Below are positions 22,787-36,820 of a stretch of DNA of 64,000 nt, piece after piece. The DNA comes from Corydoras sp. C115. Its lineage: Eukaryota > Chordata > Actinopteri > Siluriformes > Callichthyidae. A program made the translations under genes and the position numbers. How positions within the stretch are numbered: position 1 is the stretch's first letter; each line of letters begins with the position of its first letter. The stretch spans positions 973,501-1,037,500 of the forward strand of contig JAFMOC010000171.1 in the NCBI GenBank assembly GCA_019802505.1. The letters run 5' to 3'. The notes beneath the pieces were generated by a model. The model was not told where the DNA came from. It was given only the letters and a program-made list of their open reading frames with translations, and searched no databases.

Positions 22787-22908
22787 GTTAAAATAATTAA
22801 ATGACTTTTTTTTTTAATAGTCATCTTCTATTTTTAGAAAACCTGCTCGCAGGTTTTCTAAAAATAGAAGATGACTATTAAAAAAAAAAGTCATTTAATT
22901 ATTTTAAC
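22787..22908. repeat. Perfect 60-bp inverted repeat with 2-nt loop
   Basis: Arms 22787-22846 and 22849-22908 are exact reverse complements, separated only by TC. It sits immediately 3' of a V-SINE target duplication and 92 bp before the acceptor of the first col28a1 coding exon. Confidence 0.95.
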
Positions 22909-23007
22909 ACATGCCTTAAACGGTAAGCTTCTCTGATGTTATCGTACTGAAATACAGTATGAGCGTAGATTTGAATTTCTATTAATTAAATGTTTTTCAG
23001 GCCAAAT

Positions 23008-26000
23008 ATGAAGGACTGGTCCAGCGGGACGCTGTTGTGCCTGATACTCTCAACCCTTTTCCATGATCTTCAAGGCCGGAGATGCGCGAGGTCAAGCCAA
23101 GGCAATAATCTCATCTCGACGAATGGAAACGGTAAATGTTTTGGGATGTGCACGACTTATATTCGCGAACCGTGCTTAGTGATTTGAAACCCACGATAGC
23201 GAGAACATCTGCTGAACTTTTCAGAACCCACTCATGTTCTTGGACGGGGTTTTTATGTGTTCCTCCAATAGTGCCGGCGTGCACGCTGGGGATTGCATTT
23301 CTCTTAGACAGCTCAGAGAGCGCCATGACTCACCGCTTCGAGAAGGAAAAGGCCTTCGTGCGCTCCTTCAGCCGCAAGCTGGTGCAGGTGGAGGTGCACG
23401 GATGGCGCCTGAAGACCAGGCTGGCCTTGCTGCAGTACAGCAGCTCTGTGGCCGTCGTGCAGAGGTTCCTGCACTGGCGTGGCCTGGACTCCTTCATGCT
23501 CCAGCTGGCTGACATGGCTTACATTGGCCAGGGCACGTACACATCCTATGCCATTGGCAACGCCACCGAGCTGTTCCTGCGTGAGACCGAGGACGAGGAG
23601 GTCAGGGTGGAACTACTGATGACTGACGGCAATGACCATCCTCGGAACCCTGATATCATGGCCGCCACCTCTGAAGCCAAGGGCCACGGTATCAAGATCT
23701 TCACCATCAGCCTGTCAGAAAGAGGCAGCCACAACATTGCTAAGCTGCGCGCCATGGCCAGCCCGGCACAGAAGCACGTGCACAACCTCAACGACCCGGA
23801 ACTCGAGAAGAATCTGCTGCAGGAGCTTGTAAGCCATTGTAATGTCATTAGCAGACATTTTGCAATAAGCCGAAGCATACAAAAGAGAGCTGAAGCCTGT
23901 AAAACAGTCATTGTTTTGGCATTTCTCTGTATTTGTGCAGGCGCTACACACAACGCGCTGTTAGATTCTCAGAATAATAAATCAAAATGATACAGACACA
24001 CGCTGGCTTAGTGGTTTGGCACGTTCGCCTCTCAGCGCTAGGGATTCCCGGTTCGAATCCCCATCTGGGTGGAGTTTCCACGTTCTCCCCGTGTCCGCGT
24101 GGGTTTCCTCCGGGTTCTCCGGTTTCCTCCCACAGTCCAAAAACATGGATCAAAGCAATGGAGTTCTCCAAATCGCCCCATATAGAGTGTGTGTGTGTGA
24201 GTGAGTGGGTGCCCAGCGATGGATTGGCGCCCTGTCCTGGGTGTATCTGCCCAGCGCCCGAGACGTTCTCCCCTGGATGGGCATGGGGAACCCCACCGCG
24301 ACCCTAATAGAGGATAAAGCGGGAGATAATGAATGAATGAATAATACAGACAATTTATTCACTTAATCGCCGAAACTACTAACGTACAAGCAAGTGTACT
24401 GTTCTGCTTTCTTATTGTTACAACACAAACTGAAAACTACCGGAACTGAGACAGGGGCAGCTGTTAATGAGATGTCAGCTTTTAATGAGATGCGAGTTGT
24501 AGAGATGCCCCACCCCATTTAAAGCAAACTTTTATTCATTCATTCATTCATTATCTCCCGCTTTATCTATAGGGTCGCAGTGGGGTTCCCACCAGGGGAG
24601 AACATTCCGTGCGCTGGGCAGATACACCCAGCCAATCTATCACTGGACACACACTCACACAGACACACTCTATATGGGGCAATTTGGAGAACTCAATTGG
24701 AGATATTGCAGATAGACCCAGGACAGGGCGCCAAACTATCGCTGGGCACACACTCACTCACACACACACACTCTATATGGGGCAATTTAAGGAACTCAAT
24801 TGACTTGATCCATGTTTTTGGACTGTGGGAGGAAACTGGAGAACCCGGAGGAAATTCACACAGACACGGGGAGAACATGGAAACTCCACCCAGATGGGGA
24901 TTCGAACCGGGACTCCCTAGTGCTGAGAGGAGAACGTGCTAAACCACTAAGCCACCGTGCCGCCCAGCAAACTTTTAATTTGGCATTTTTTTTTTTAATC
25001 TCTGCTTAATTCTTGGGTCACAGAGAAAAATACAAGCTTATTAACTTCTACATATTCAAATCTCAAGTGTTTTTTTTCCTCGTTTTTTCAGATAAAAGTA
25101 GCTGAAAACAACGTAAGTACGATTTAATTCCTTTCCACCGGCCACTTTACGTTCTACGTTACAGACTGTAGTCCATCCGTTTCTCCTTTATACTCTGTTT
25201 CACTGATGATCAACACCAGCACAGATATTATTTGGGTGTTGGATGATTCTCAGCCCTGCGGTGGTGGTGGTGTTGGTGTTGGTGTGTTAGTGTGTTGTGC
25301 ACCGGTACAGGTGGCTCAGTCACAGATAGACAGACTTTACGAATCGTGCTAGTCTGCGTTGTGTATATAGTAAGCGGTCAGTCAGTGTGCAAACAGGACG
25401 TTGTCAGGTGGCCAGTACATGTTTTACTTATCATTTCACTAAGCAGGTTGTGATTTCATCTTGCAGTGTCCAAGAGCCCAAGTCTGTGTGTGTGAGAAGG
25501 GTGATAGAGGATCTCCTGGAGGCCCTGTGAGTCACAAGATTGTGTTTTAAATACTAAATTATGTTTTTTGGAAAATTGGGGGAAATCCCTGGTATTTTTT
25601 TTTGTTACAGGGTAAAAAAGGGGATCCGGGTCCCGAAGGTCCATCTGGACCAAGAGGTGCAAAGGTGAACCAGTATTATCTTTAATTAATCTTGAGTTAA
25701 TTATTAGGTGTTATTTTAATTATTAAACCTAAGTGGACTTGCTGGCTTATTTTAGGGAGAGTATGGACCTCCAGGACCCTCAGGGCTTGAAGGAGCTGAG
25801 GTACATGTTATAGATTCTTTATGTATAGAGGTTTTTTTTTTTTTTGCATATACACTTTTTCATTTTTGTCGTCATTTACAGGGACGTCCTGGCTACAAAG
25901 GTGACAAGGTGAGTGTCACAACTTTATTTATTTTGTTAAAAATAAAATTTAAGGCACAATAACAAAATATTGTAGCTCGGATTGGGGGGAGGGTGGGTGG

Positions 26001-29000
26001 GTGGATGGATGGATGGATGGATGATTCTGCAATTTAATCCCTAGGATTAATAAAGTATTCTGATACTGATTGGTTGGTAGGTTGGATTGATGGATGTTTG
26101 TTTGGATGGATGGTTGGTTGGTTGGTAGATTGGATGGATATTATGTTGGATGGATGGATGGATAGATAGCGTGTACATGAAGTGCAAAAAGTAGCATTTT
26201 GCAAATACAAAAATAAATAAATAAATAAATAAATACATATTTGTGCAGAATATGATATGTACATATAAATTATGGGTTTTATATCCATTAATTCCAGTTT
26301 AGATGTCGAGTTTATCTGAAGATTTTAATTCATTCATTTTTATTTTTTACATTTACCTCTATTTTTTTTTCGCAGGGGGAAAGAGGAGAGTGTGGAGCTC
26401 CGGGATCGAAAGGAATTAAAGTATCCGTTTCTACTATCTGTTTATTATGAAGCCTTATTTTATATTTATCGAATATTTAGACTGTGTATGTTTTAGGGCT
26501 CTGAGGGACCGCCGGGAGTGAGGGGACTGAAAGGGGTGGAGGTATGGAAAGGTTCTTTACTGTGTCAACATTAATGGATGATTATATTTATATTTCACGG
26601 AAATATTAAATAATTAAATGTAATTAAATGTAATTGCTGAAACGTGGCATTACATACATACAGATAGATGGGGGTCATCGTGGCTTGAAATTTGCAGGCA
26701 GTATGACTGACCTCAGATTAAAAACTTTGTGTATAGTTGTATTGTTGCTTTTTTTTTCCTTGAGGGCAACCAAGGACCACCGGGAGACCAAGGACCTGAG
26801 GGTCAAGAAGGATCCAAAGTAAGGTCACTCACTTCAGTACCAGAGGAACTGTTGATTCTTTCAATATCAGATGAAGACAGAAATAGACATTTGTACTTTC
26901 ACTTTGTACTATGAGGCGTTTTCAAAGGGAGTTTCCACCCAAAATCCAATGTTGTCTGGTTATTTTAACAAAGAGTGCTTTCAGGGTATTTGTAGTCATT
27001 TTCGTGCCTTAAACATAAATGCGAATAGTAGTTTTGTTCTTTTTAAATGTCACATTCTCAAGCTTTATGTAACAGAGTTCATGATTACGTCAACAAATCC
27101 TGTTCTTTTTAACTATAATGACCAATGCATGCATTCACATATTCCTAATAATGTGTAAACAAAACATTCATTCATTCATTATCTCCCGCTTTATCCTCTA
27201 CTAGGGTCGCGGGGGGGGGTTCCCCATGCCCATCCAGGGGAGAACGTCTCGGGCGCTGGGCAGATACACCCAGGACAGGGCGCCAATCCATCGCTGGGCA
27301 CACACTCACTCACTCAAACACACTCTATATGGGGCAATTTGGAGAACTCAATTAACTTGATCCATGTTTTTGGTCTGTGGGAGGAGACCGGAGAACCTGG
27401 AGGAAACCCACGCAGACACAGGGAGAACATGGAAACTCCACCCAGATCGGGATTTGAAAAGAAAAAGAAAAAGAAAATTTGTGAGAAAGGTACTTACTGT
27501 AGTGTAGTGTTCATGTTCATACCATGCTTTCATGGGTTTTCTTCAGAGACTTCGTGATGGAGATAATAAATTGCCCCATAACTGTATCTGTTCTAACTGT
27601 TGGTGTCAGGATAAAGCCTCTGCTGCTGTCCAGACCATAAACTTATAAACTACAAACAATAAGTCACAATTAATCATCCATCCATCCATTATCTTCCGCT
27701 TGTCCGGGGTTCTGGTCGCGGGGGCAGCAACCGAAGTAGGGAGACCCAGACCTCCCTCGCCCCAGCCACCTCCACCAGCTCGACTGGGGGAACCCCGAGG
27801 TGTTCCCAGACCAGCTGAGAGATATAATCAGCAATATATAAATTCAGCCTTTCATTTTATATTCTGATTTCTGTTTAGGGCGATCGTGGACCTCCAGGAG
27901 CACCTGGCCCCCAAGGGGACAATGGGATTGGGTACCCGGGCTCAAAGGTTAACGTTTTGTTCTTTATATGTAAATGTTTATTTCAGTTTTGCAGTACAAG
28001 TCCAAAATAATGCACCTTCTGTAATCCAACTTCTCAGGGGGAAAAGGGGAACCAGGGAAAGCCGGGTCCTGCGGGTCTGGTCGGGACAGGAGAAACCGGC
28101 CAGCCTGTAAGTGGATAAAAGTTTCAGTGATTTCAGTAAATGAGCTTTTATATGATTCATATGTACATGATTCTGTGCACTGATGGCTGTTCTTATTAAT
28201 TGAGGGTCCTCCTGGGCTTCCAGGACCTCGTGGGATTCCTGGCTTGACAGGAGAGGGACCACCAGGACCGAAAGTAAGCAACGTCAGGGCCACAATCTTG
28301 ACCATGTCTGATATTAATGATATTTTAACGCATGAGTTCATTTTGCAGACACCTTTATTTAAGAATCCTCTATACTGTCTCCTCGAGCAATGAGGGTTTA
28401 GGGCCTTGCTCAGTGATCCACATTGGTAACTTTGATTGGAAAGGGGGTCAACCCTGAGATTGATAGTCCAATCTACAGATGCACTAAACATGAATGGTGG
28501 AGTGCAACAGAATTAAACGTTTCCGTTTTCTCTTCAGGGCGATCAAGGCCACAACGGTACCACAGGATCAAGAGGACCTCCAGGATATGGGTTCAAGGGT
28601 GAAAAGGTATCATCATGATCATGAATTCTTCATTAACATACATTCAAAATATTTTTCTTTTGTTGATTTTTACAGGGAAACACTGGGACAATTTGGGCCT
28701 CCTGGTCCCACGGGAGCTCCTGGTTTGGGAATTCAAGGCGAAAAGGTTTACACCCCACAATATTATAACTTACATTTGTTGACTGCATGCTTTTTTTTAA
28801 AATCTGAACATTATTCTCATTCAATTGTTTGTTGAAGAAATCAAACTATGAATTCACACAGACACCTGACTTCCAAAATTGCATCTTGCACATGATCTTT
28901 ATATTTAGGGAAGTCAGGGACAGGTGGGCCCACCTGGACTGAGAGGCATTGCAGGGATAGGCATCATAGGTGATAAGGTTAGTGCTTTTTCCAAAACCTC

Positions 29001-32000
29001 CTTTTAACTTTAAAGCAACAGATAGGATGCACATTATTCTCAGACCACCATCATTTTGATCGACAGGGAGAGCGGGGCTTCCCAGGAGAACGGGGTCTGC
29101 CAGGACTGAAGGGTGTTGGAGAGCCAGGGCCGAAGGTAAGCAAATTTGGGACGTATATACCAAAAAAAAAAGCCTGCGATGACACATGGAGAACATACCA
29201 AAGTATTGCATGATGTACATTTCCATGTTTTGTTGCTACAGGGCGATCCTGGCTTCCCAGGTCTACCAGGGCAGGCGGGTGCTTCAGGAGATGCTGGACC
29301 AATGGGACCAAAGGTTGGAATTTGTGAACAATATTTGAATATATGTGGCAAAAAATTACATTTCCTTATCTCTATACAGGGGGAAGTGGGCTTTCCCGGG
29401 ATTAGGGGACAGGAAGGAGCACCTGGTAAAGGTTTACCCGGAGATAAGGTACATGTGATGTCCAAACAGGAGCCTACATTATTTTTTGGAACATGGTTCT
29501 AACAGAATAAATAAATGAAAAATGCTTAGATCAACATAGACTTTAAGAGGACATGTGTCTTCTTTTGCAAAGGGACAACAAGGAGAAAAAGGTTCACGAG
29601 GACAACCGGGGCTCATGGGGCCAAGAGGACCAGGTGGAGAAAAGGTATCAAACACAGTTACTTGCACATCAACAAACTTACTACTTAAACCACTAATACA
29701 TAATTATAACCAGTACTCATGTAAATTAATTATTTAATTATTAATTATTTGGTTATTTTATTTAATTAAATTCATTACTACTTATTGCAGGGACAACACG
29801 GGGCCATAGGGCCAACTGGAGCACCTGGACTACCAGGAAGGGGTATACCAGGTAATAAGGTGAGATGATGATGGGTGGATAACCCGTGTTTCTGCATAAA
29901 ATTAAGATGCAATTAAATACAAGACCCATTAATTAGCTGTCCGTCTATTAATTGCACCAACATGGCAGACATTTCTAATATCGGTGAACAGTTAGACTCA
30001 ACGGCAGTTCAATCCTCTGATGGTCCCTTTACACTATTTTACACTATAAATACAAAGACCATCAAGAAGCTATAAACTCCATATAAACAACATGGTAGTT
30101 TGTTTGTACATACAGTATAAGGTTCTAAATGAAATGTTTTTTTTTATTTATTTTATTATTATTTTTTTTTTTTTATAGGGGGATCCAGGACCACCTGGGA
30201 TTCCAGGGCCTATTGGGGAAACAGGACGAGGGATCCCAGGACCGAAGGTTAGATTACTACTATATATACAGCATACAGTTAAGATGGAGATAAAAGTTAG
30301 GGAGGTGAGATTAAGGTGGTGAGAACATGTACAGCGGGGGGAGTAGGTTCATACGGGCAGAAGGATGCTGACACGTTAACCACTATATTTTGAAATGACA
30401 GATTATAGACCATTCACAAACATTCATTCATTCATTATCTCCCGCTTTATCGTCTTTTAGGGTCGTGGGGGGGGGTTCCCCATGCCCATCCAGGGGAGAA
30501 CGTCTCGGGCGCTGGGCAGATACACCCAGGACAGAGCGCCAATCTATCGCTGGGCACACACTCACTCACACAGACACACTCTATATGGGGCAATTTGGAG
30601 AACTCAATCGACTTGATCCATGTTTTTGGACTGTGGGAGGAAACCGGAGAACCCGGAGGAAACCCACGCAGACACGGGGAGAACATGGAAACTCCACCCA
30701 GATGGGGATTCGAACCGGGAATCCCTAGCGCTGAGAGGCGAACGTGCCAAACCACTAAGCCACCGTGCCGGCCCATTCACAAACAACACTAAAATAAAGA
30801 ATATGTTTCACCTGTGAAGCCAATTGTTGTTGTTGTTGTTGCTCAGGGTGACAGAGGAGCTCCTGGGTTTTTGGGACCACCTGGTCCGAAGGGAGACGAA
30901 GTGATTGGGCCACCGGTAAATATTCCTGCTTTCAGGCTTTGTGAGTGATGAGGCTGAGAGATGGACAGTCTGGCACGGCCGTCTCCACATCCTGCAGCAG
31001 GGCGCGGTGTTCATGTCCTTTTGTTTTGTGTAGGGACTTCCAGGAAGCCCAGGACTTACTGGAGAGAGTGGGGCAGAAGGAAGAGGCCTTCCTGGACCAA
31101 AGGTGAGAAACCCTTGTGGTGATTCAGACATGTATTTAGCATAAGGTTTAATTATCTTTTATTATCTTTAATAACACATTTCATCATTCACTGTATAACT
31201 TTACACACCAGCTTGATCATGTTTCAGGGAGATCTAGGCCCCCCAGGACGCCCCGGACCAATGGGACCACCAGGGGTTGCACAGTTGGGTTCAAAAGTAA
31301 GTAGCACCTTTTCATATTTCAGTGTTATTTTTTTTAAGTGTAAGATTTGCACAAAAAATAAATCAGGATAATATCCATTCATTCATTCATTATCTTCCGC
31401 TTTATCCTCTATTAGAGTCGCCCATCCAGGGGAGAACATTTCTGGCGCTGGGCAGATAGACCCAGGACAGGGCGCCAATCTATCGCTGGGCACACACTCA
31501 CTCACACAGACACACTCTATATGGGGCAATTTTGGAGAATTCAATTGACTTGATCCATGTTTTTGGACTGTGGGAGGAAACCGGAGAACCCGGAGGAAAC
31601 CCACGTGGACACGGGGAGAACATGGAATCTCCACCCAGATGGGGAATCGAACCGGGAATCCCTTGCGCTGAGAGGCGAACGTGCTAAACCACTAAGCCAC
31701 CGTGCCGCCCCAGGATAATATCATTTCACATATTTAATTATATTGGTTTTCATTGACAGGGTGCAAGAGGTGCAATCGGCCCTCCTGGCTCTCCAGGGTT
31801 ACAAGGAGAGGGCATCCAAGGTCAAAAGGTAAAGTGACCACATGTAACTCTAAACACGCCATCGTCACCGATACGACGCTGTCTGAGCTCACGGATGCTG
31901 CACGAGAACATGGTGTTATAAAAACATATGTCATCCGTACTTACCTTACGTTCTCCAGGGTGATGCTGGGCATCAGGGAATAGTGGGACCGAGAGGTCAT

Positions 32001-35000
32001 CCAGGTGTGGGTTTACCTGGTCCGAAGGTAAGAAGACGTCCTGTTGTGATGATGTCCGTCCCGCCTCATGAGCGCTGAAAGGCTTTTGAACCGTTTCGTA
32101 GGGGGATCGTGGATTTGCAGGGCAGCAGGGACGAAAGGGGGAGAAGGGAGGTCATGGAGAACCCGGCGAGAGTGGACCGCTGGTAAGGAGGAAAAACAGT
32201 TAAAAATATTCTATATGGACAAATGCAAGGATATAAACACACATTCATTCATTCATTCATTATCTCCCGCTTTATCCTCTATTAGGGTCGCGGGAAAGGG
32301 GGGGGGGTTCCCCATGCCCATCCAGGGGAGAACGTCTCGGGCGCTGGGCAGATAGACCCAGGACAGGGCGCCAATCCATCGCTGGGCACACACTCACTCA
32401 CACAGACACACTCTATATGGGGCAATTTTTGAGAACTCAATTGACTTGATCCATGTTTTTGGACTGTGGGAGGAAACCGGAGAACCCGGAGGAAACCCAC
32501 GCAGACACGGGGAGAACATGGAAACTCCACCCAGATGGGGATTCGAACCGGGAATCCCTAAGCTGAGAGGAGAACATGCTAACCACTAAGCCACCGTACA
32601 AACACACAATATATATATATTTTTTGTTAATTGATATCATCACCAGGTCAACATGTGTGTGTGTTTTCAGGGTAGACCAGGCAAAAAAGGTGAACCGGGT
32701 CTTGATGTAAGTGTCCATGAATTACACATCCGATGATATACGCATCAAAAAATTGCTAAATTTGTATTTATGTTTCACTCTGTGTTTCAGAAAGAGGAAG
32801 TTATCCAGATTATTAAATCTATTTGTGGTAAGTGTGACAGGCTTCGTGTTCTTGGTTATTCAGATTTGGTCATTTAGCGCTTGCTAAATACGGCTGACAA
32901 GCGTCAGGGAGTGGTAGCTCAGTGGTCAGGGTGTTGGGCTATCAATCTGAAGGTTGGAGGTTCAAATCCCAGGTCCACTGAAGTTACCAGTGTGGGTCCT
33001 TGAGCAAGACCCTTAACCCTCATTGCTGCAGGGATGTTGTGATGAACCCTGTGCTCACCTTGTAAGTCGCTTTGGATAAAAGCGTCCAATAAATGACCAA
33101 ATGTAAATGTAAGCGTCCCAAAGCGGCTGACGAGTGTCCCAACTTGATGGCTGGGGTCAGAACACAGGGTTGGCCATACAAGTTCAAGTTCAAGTTATTT
33201 ATTTATATAGCGCTTTTTACAACAGCACATCGTCACAAAACAGCTTTACAGAATGAAGAGCCTTTAAAACCCCCAAGAGCGAGCCGAAGCGACAGTGGCA
33301 AGAAAAAACTCCCTTTTATGTTGTTATTTAAGGAGAAACCTTGGAGGACCAAGACTCAGTGGGAGACTCATCCTCCTTGAGCAGCCATTTGGCATCCACT
33401 GAGCAACAAGGGTTAGGGTCTTGTTTAAGGGCCCCATATTTGTAACTTCAGTAGACTTGGGATTTGAACCCACAACCTTCACCCTCTAACCGCTGAGCTA
33501 TCAGGATGCTGGTGAGACCGTGTTTACAACTCCGACAGCACTGCTGTGTCTGATCTACTCGAACCGGCGCAGCACACACGTACACAGCACCACCCCGTCA
33601 GTGTCAATGCAATGCTAAAGATCATCCACCACCCAAATTCTACCAGCTGTGTGGTGGTCCTGACCATGAGTAAACAGAGTAAACGGGACTAACAAAGTAT
33701 GTAGATCAGCACATGAACTACAAAACTGTGAATGTAGAACTACAAAAGACCATAATAGTAAGTTGACCTGATGTGGACGATGTCTGAAGCCTCACAGCCG
33801 TCTTTACGCCGTCTCCTGTCTTTACAGGATGTGCGGTGACGTGCCGGTTTAGTCCTCTGGAGCTGGTCTTTGTGGTTGACAGCTCAGAGAGCGTGGGACC
33901 CGAAAACTTTTACATAGTGAAGGACTTCATGAACGCCCTGATCGACCGCATCACCGTGCGGACCAACGTCACCCACGTGGGTGTGGTTCTCTACAGCCAT
34001 GTGACTACGGTGGTCAGCAGCCTGCATCAGCCGTTTAGTCGTGAGGAACTGAAGGAGGCGGTGAGGCGGATGGTCTACATGGGGGAAGGAACGTACACGG
34101 GAAGCGCCATCCATCAAGCCAACCTGCTGTTCCGGCGGCGCGGCCCGGGGTGAGGAAAGTGGCCTTGGTCATAACCGATGGCCAGGTGGACAAACGGGAC
34201 GTGGTGAGGCTGGAGGACGCAGTGCGGCGCGCGCACTCGGACGCCATCGAGATGTTCGTTATTGGGGTGGTCAATCAGAGCGACCCGTTCTACCACGACT
34301 TCAAGACGGAACTGGAGTTGATGGCGTCTGATCCGAATGAGGAGCACATCTATTTGATCGGTGACTTCAGGACGCTTTTCGGTACGCCAAGAACCATTCG
34401 AACCTCACGAACGGGTTAGAGACTACCACCGGTTCTTTAGCTCTGTAGAAATAAACACTGCAGCGTGGCTCATTACCGAGCCTGACCTGCATTCCATGGT
34501 TAAAAGCAAAAGGCTGGGAGGGAGGGAGGTAAACGGACAGACATATATTTATATTGCAGCAGCCCGATGTACAAAAATACAAAACAAACATCCAACACGA
34601 ACGTTTCAGGCGCTGGGCAGATACACCCAGGACAGGGCGCCAATCCATCACTGGGCACACACTCACTCACACATACACACGCTATATGGGGCAATTTGGA
34701 GAACTCAATTGACTTGATTCATGTTTTTGGACTCATTCATTCATTATCTTCCACTTTATCCTATATTAGGGTCGTGGGGGGGGGGGTTCCCCATGCCCAT
34801 CCAGGGGAGAACGTTTCGGGCGCTGGGCAGATAGACCCAGGACAGGGCGCCAATCCATCGCTGGGCACACACTCACTCACACATACACACTGTATATGGG
34901 GCAATTTGGAGAACTCAATTGACTTGATTCATGTTTTTGGACTCATTCATTCATTATCTTCCACTTTATCCTCTATTAGGGTTGTGGGGGGGTTCCCCAT

Positions 35001-36724
35001 GCCCATCCAGAGGAGAACGTTTCGGGCGCTGGGCAGATAGACCCAGGACAGGGCGCCAATCCATCGCTGGGCACACACTCACTCACACAGACACAGACAC
35101 ACTCCATATGGGGCAATGTTTTTGGACTGTGGGAGGAAACCGGAGAACCCGGAGGAAACCTACGCGGACACGGGAAGAACATGGAAACTCCACCCAGATG
35201 GGGATTTGAACCGGGAATCCCTGGCACTGAGAGGAGAACATGCTAAACTATTAACCCACCGTGCCGCCCTCAAGTTAACATATAAATAAGAAAATCTTTT
35301 AACAAGAAGCAAAAAAAAATGAAACCAAAAAGTTACATATTGTAGCTTTAAAGCTGTGGCTGAAATATTTCCCTGGAGTAAAATAAACACACCTGTTTCG
35401 GAAGTGTTTGTGCATGAGAAGGTTCTCAGATCTTATCTAGTTCCAGGGCAAGCTGACCGTAAAGCTAATCGATTCCCCGAGCGCTTCTGATGGTAACCGC
35501 TGTGTTCTGTTTTCGGGTGGAGGGCAGCACTGGAGAGTAAACTGCTGGTGAAGCTCTGCGAGAACTTTGAGACGTCGACGTTCGGTGAGAGACCCAGCTC
35601 TAATCTCCTGCCTGAAGACTCTGGAAGATTTTTTTACAAAGAGGAACCATGGAGGAGGACGGACACTCCGGATTTTAATGGAGAGGACCCGGATGTAACG
35701 CACGTGGAGGTCAAACGACATCTAAACTTTTACATTTATCCAAATGAGTAGAACCCAGATTGAGGAATTGATGAGAATAAAACTCTGCGTCAGTCAGAGT
35801 TTTATTTTTATTATTTGAGTAAAATAACTCTATAAAGCTGTTTTTTTTTTTTTTAAGTAATGAGTCTGGATATGAGGTGCAGCCTCGTCAGTTCATGTGA
35901 CGGCAGATGGGAAGATAAAACTGTATGCTCATTAAACATTTCTCCTGTTTTACACACGCTCCGAAATTCCGGCTTAATGATAAGCCTTATTCACTGGAAT
36001 ATCGTTTCCAGTGAAAAAGCAGTAGGAAGTAAATGAGGTACATAGAAAAAATTAAGCAAACACATTTCTGTTTGATGATTATGGACAGAAATGTAATAAA
36101 ACACATACTTACCAAGTACTCTGTGGACAGAACTGCATGAATAAAACTGAGCGTGTTAAAAGTGAAGATGTGAATAAGGTCATGAAAATGAAAAACCAAT
36201 GTTCGTGTGAAACAGACCAGAGCTCCAGAGAAGTTCCACTACGACCCAAAACCAGTCAGCACCAGCGCTCCATCCGTCAGTAGAGACACGGTCAACAGGG
36301 GTTTCCCCCCCGCACCGGATCCAGAAACACCCTCACAAAGCCCGGCATCACCCAGCATCACCCGCTCACCCCCGGGACTGCTCCAGCACAAGTTCACCAA
36401 AGGTACCTGTGACTGAGCAGAAATCATTCTGAAAGAAAGACAATAAATAAAATCTACTGCTCTGAAGTTCATCTATCAATAATACAGACAGAGAGAGAGA
36501 GAGAGAGAACAGAGAGAGAGAGAGAGAGAACACACAGAGAGAGAGAGAGAGAGCGAGAGAACACAGAGAGAGAGAACACAGAGAGAGAGAGAGAGACAGA
36601 GAGAACACACACAGAGAGAGAGAGAGAACACAGAGAGAGAGACAGAGAGAACACAGAGAGAGAGACACACAACACAGAGAGAGAGACAGAGAGAACACAG
36701 TGAGAGAGAGACACACAACACAGA

Positions 36725-36756
<32 letters not shown>

Positions 36757-36787
36757 CACACACAACACAGAGAGAGAGAGCGAGAGA

Positions 36788-36820
<33 letters not shown>

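Noticed and set aside
32906..33113. tRNA gene
   Set aside because: Box A and B are present, but the body and tail continue as a SINE and no intact cloverleaf is seen.
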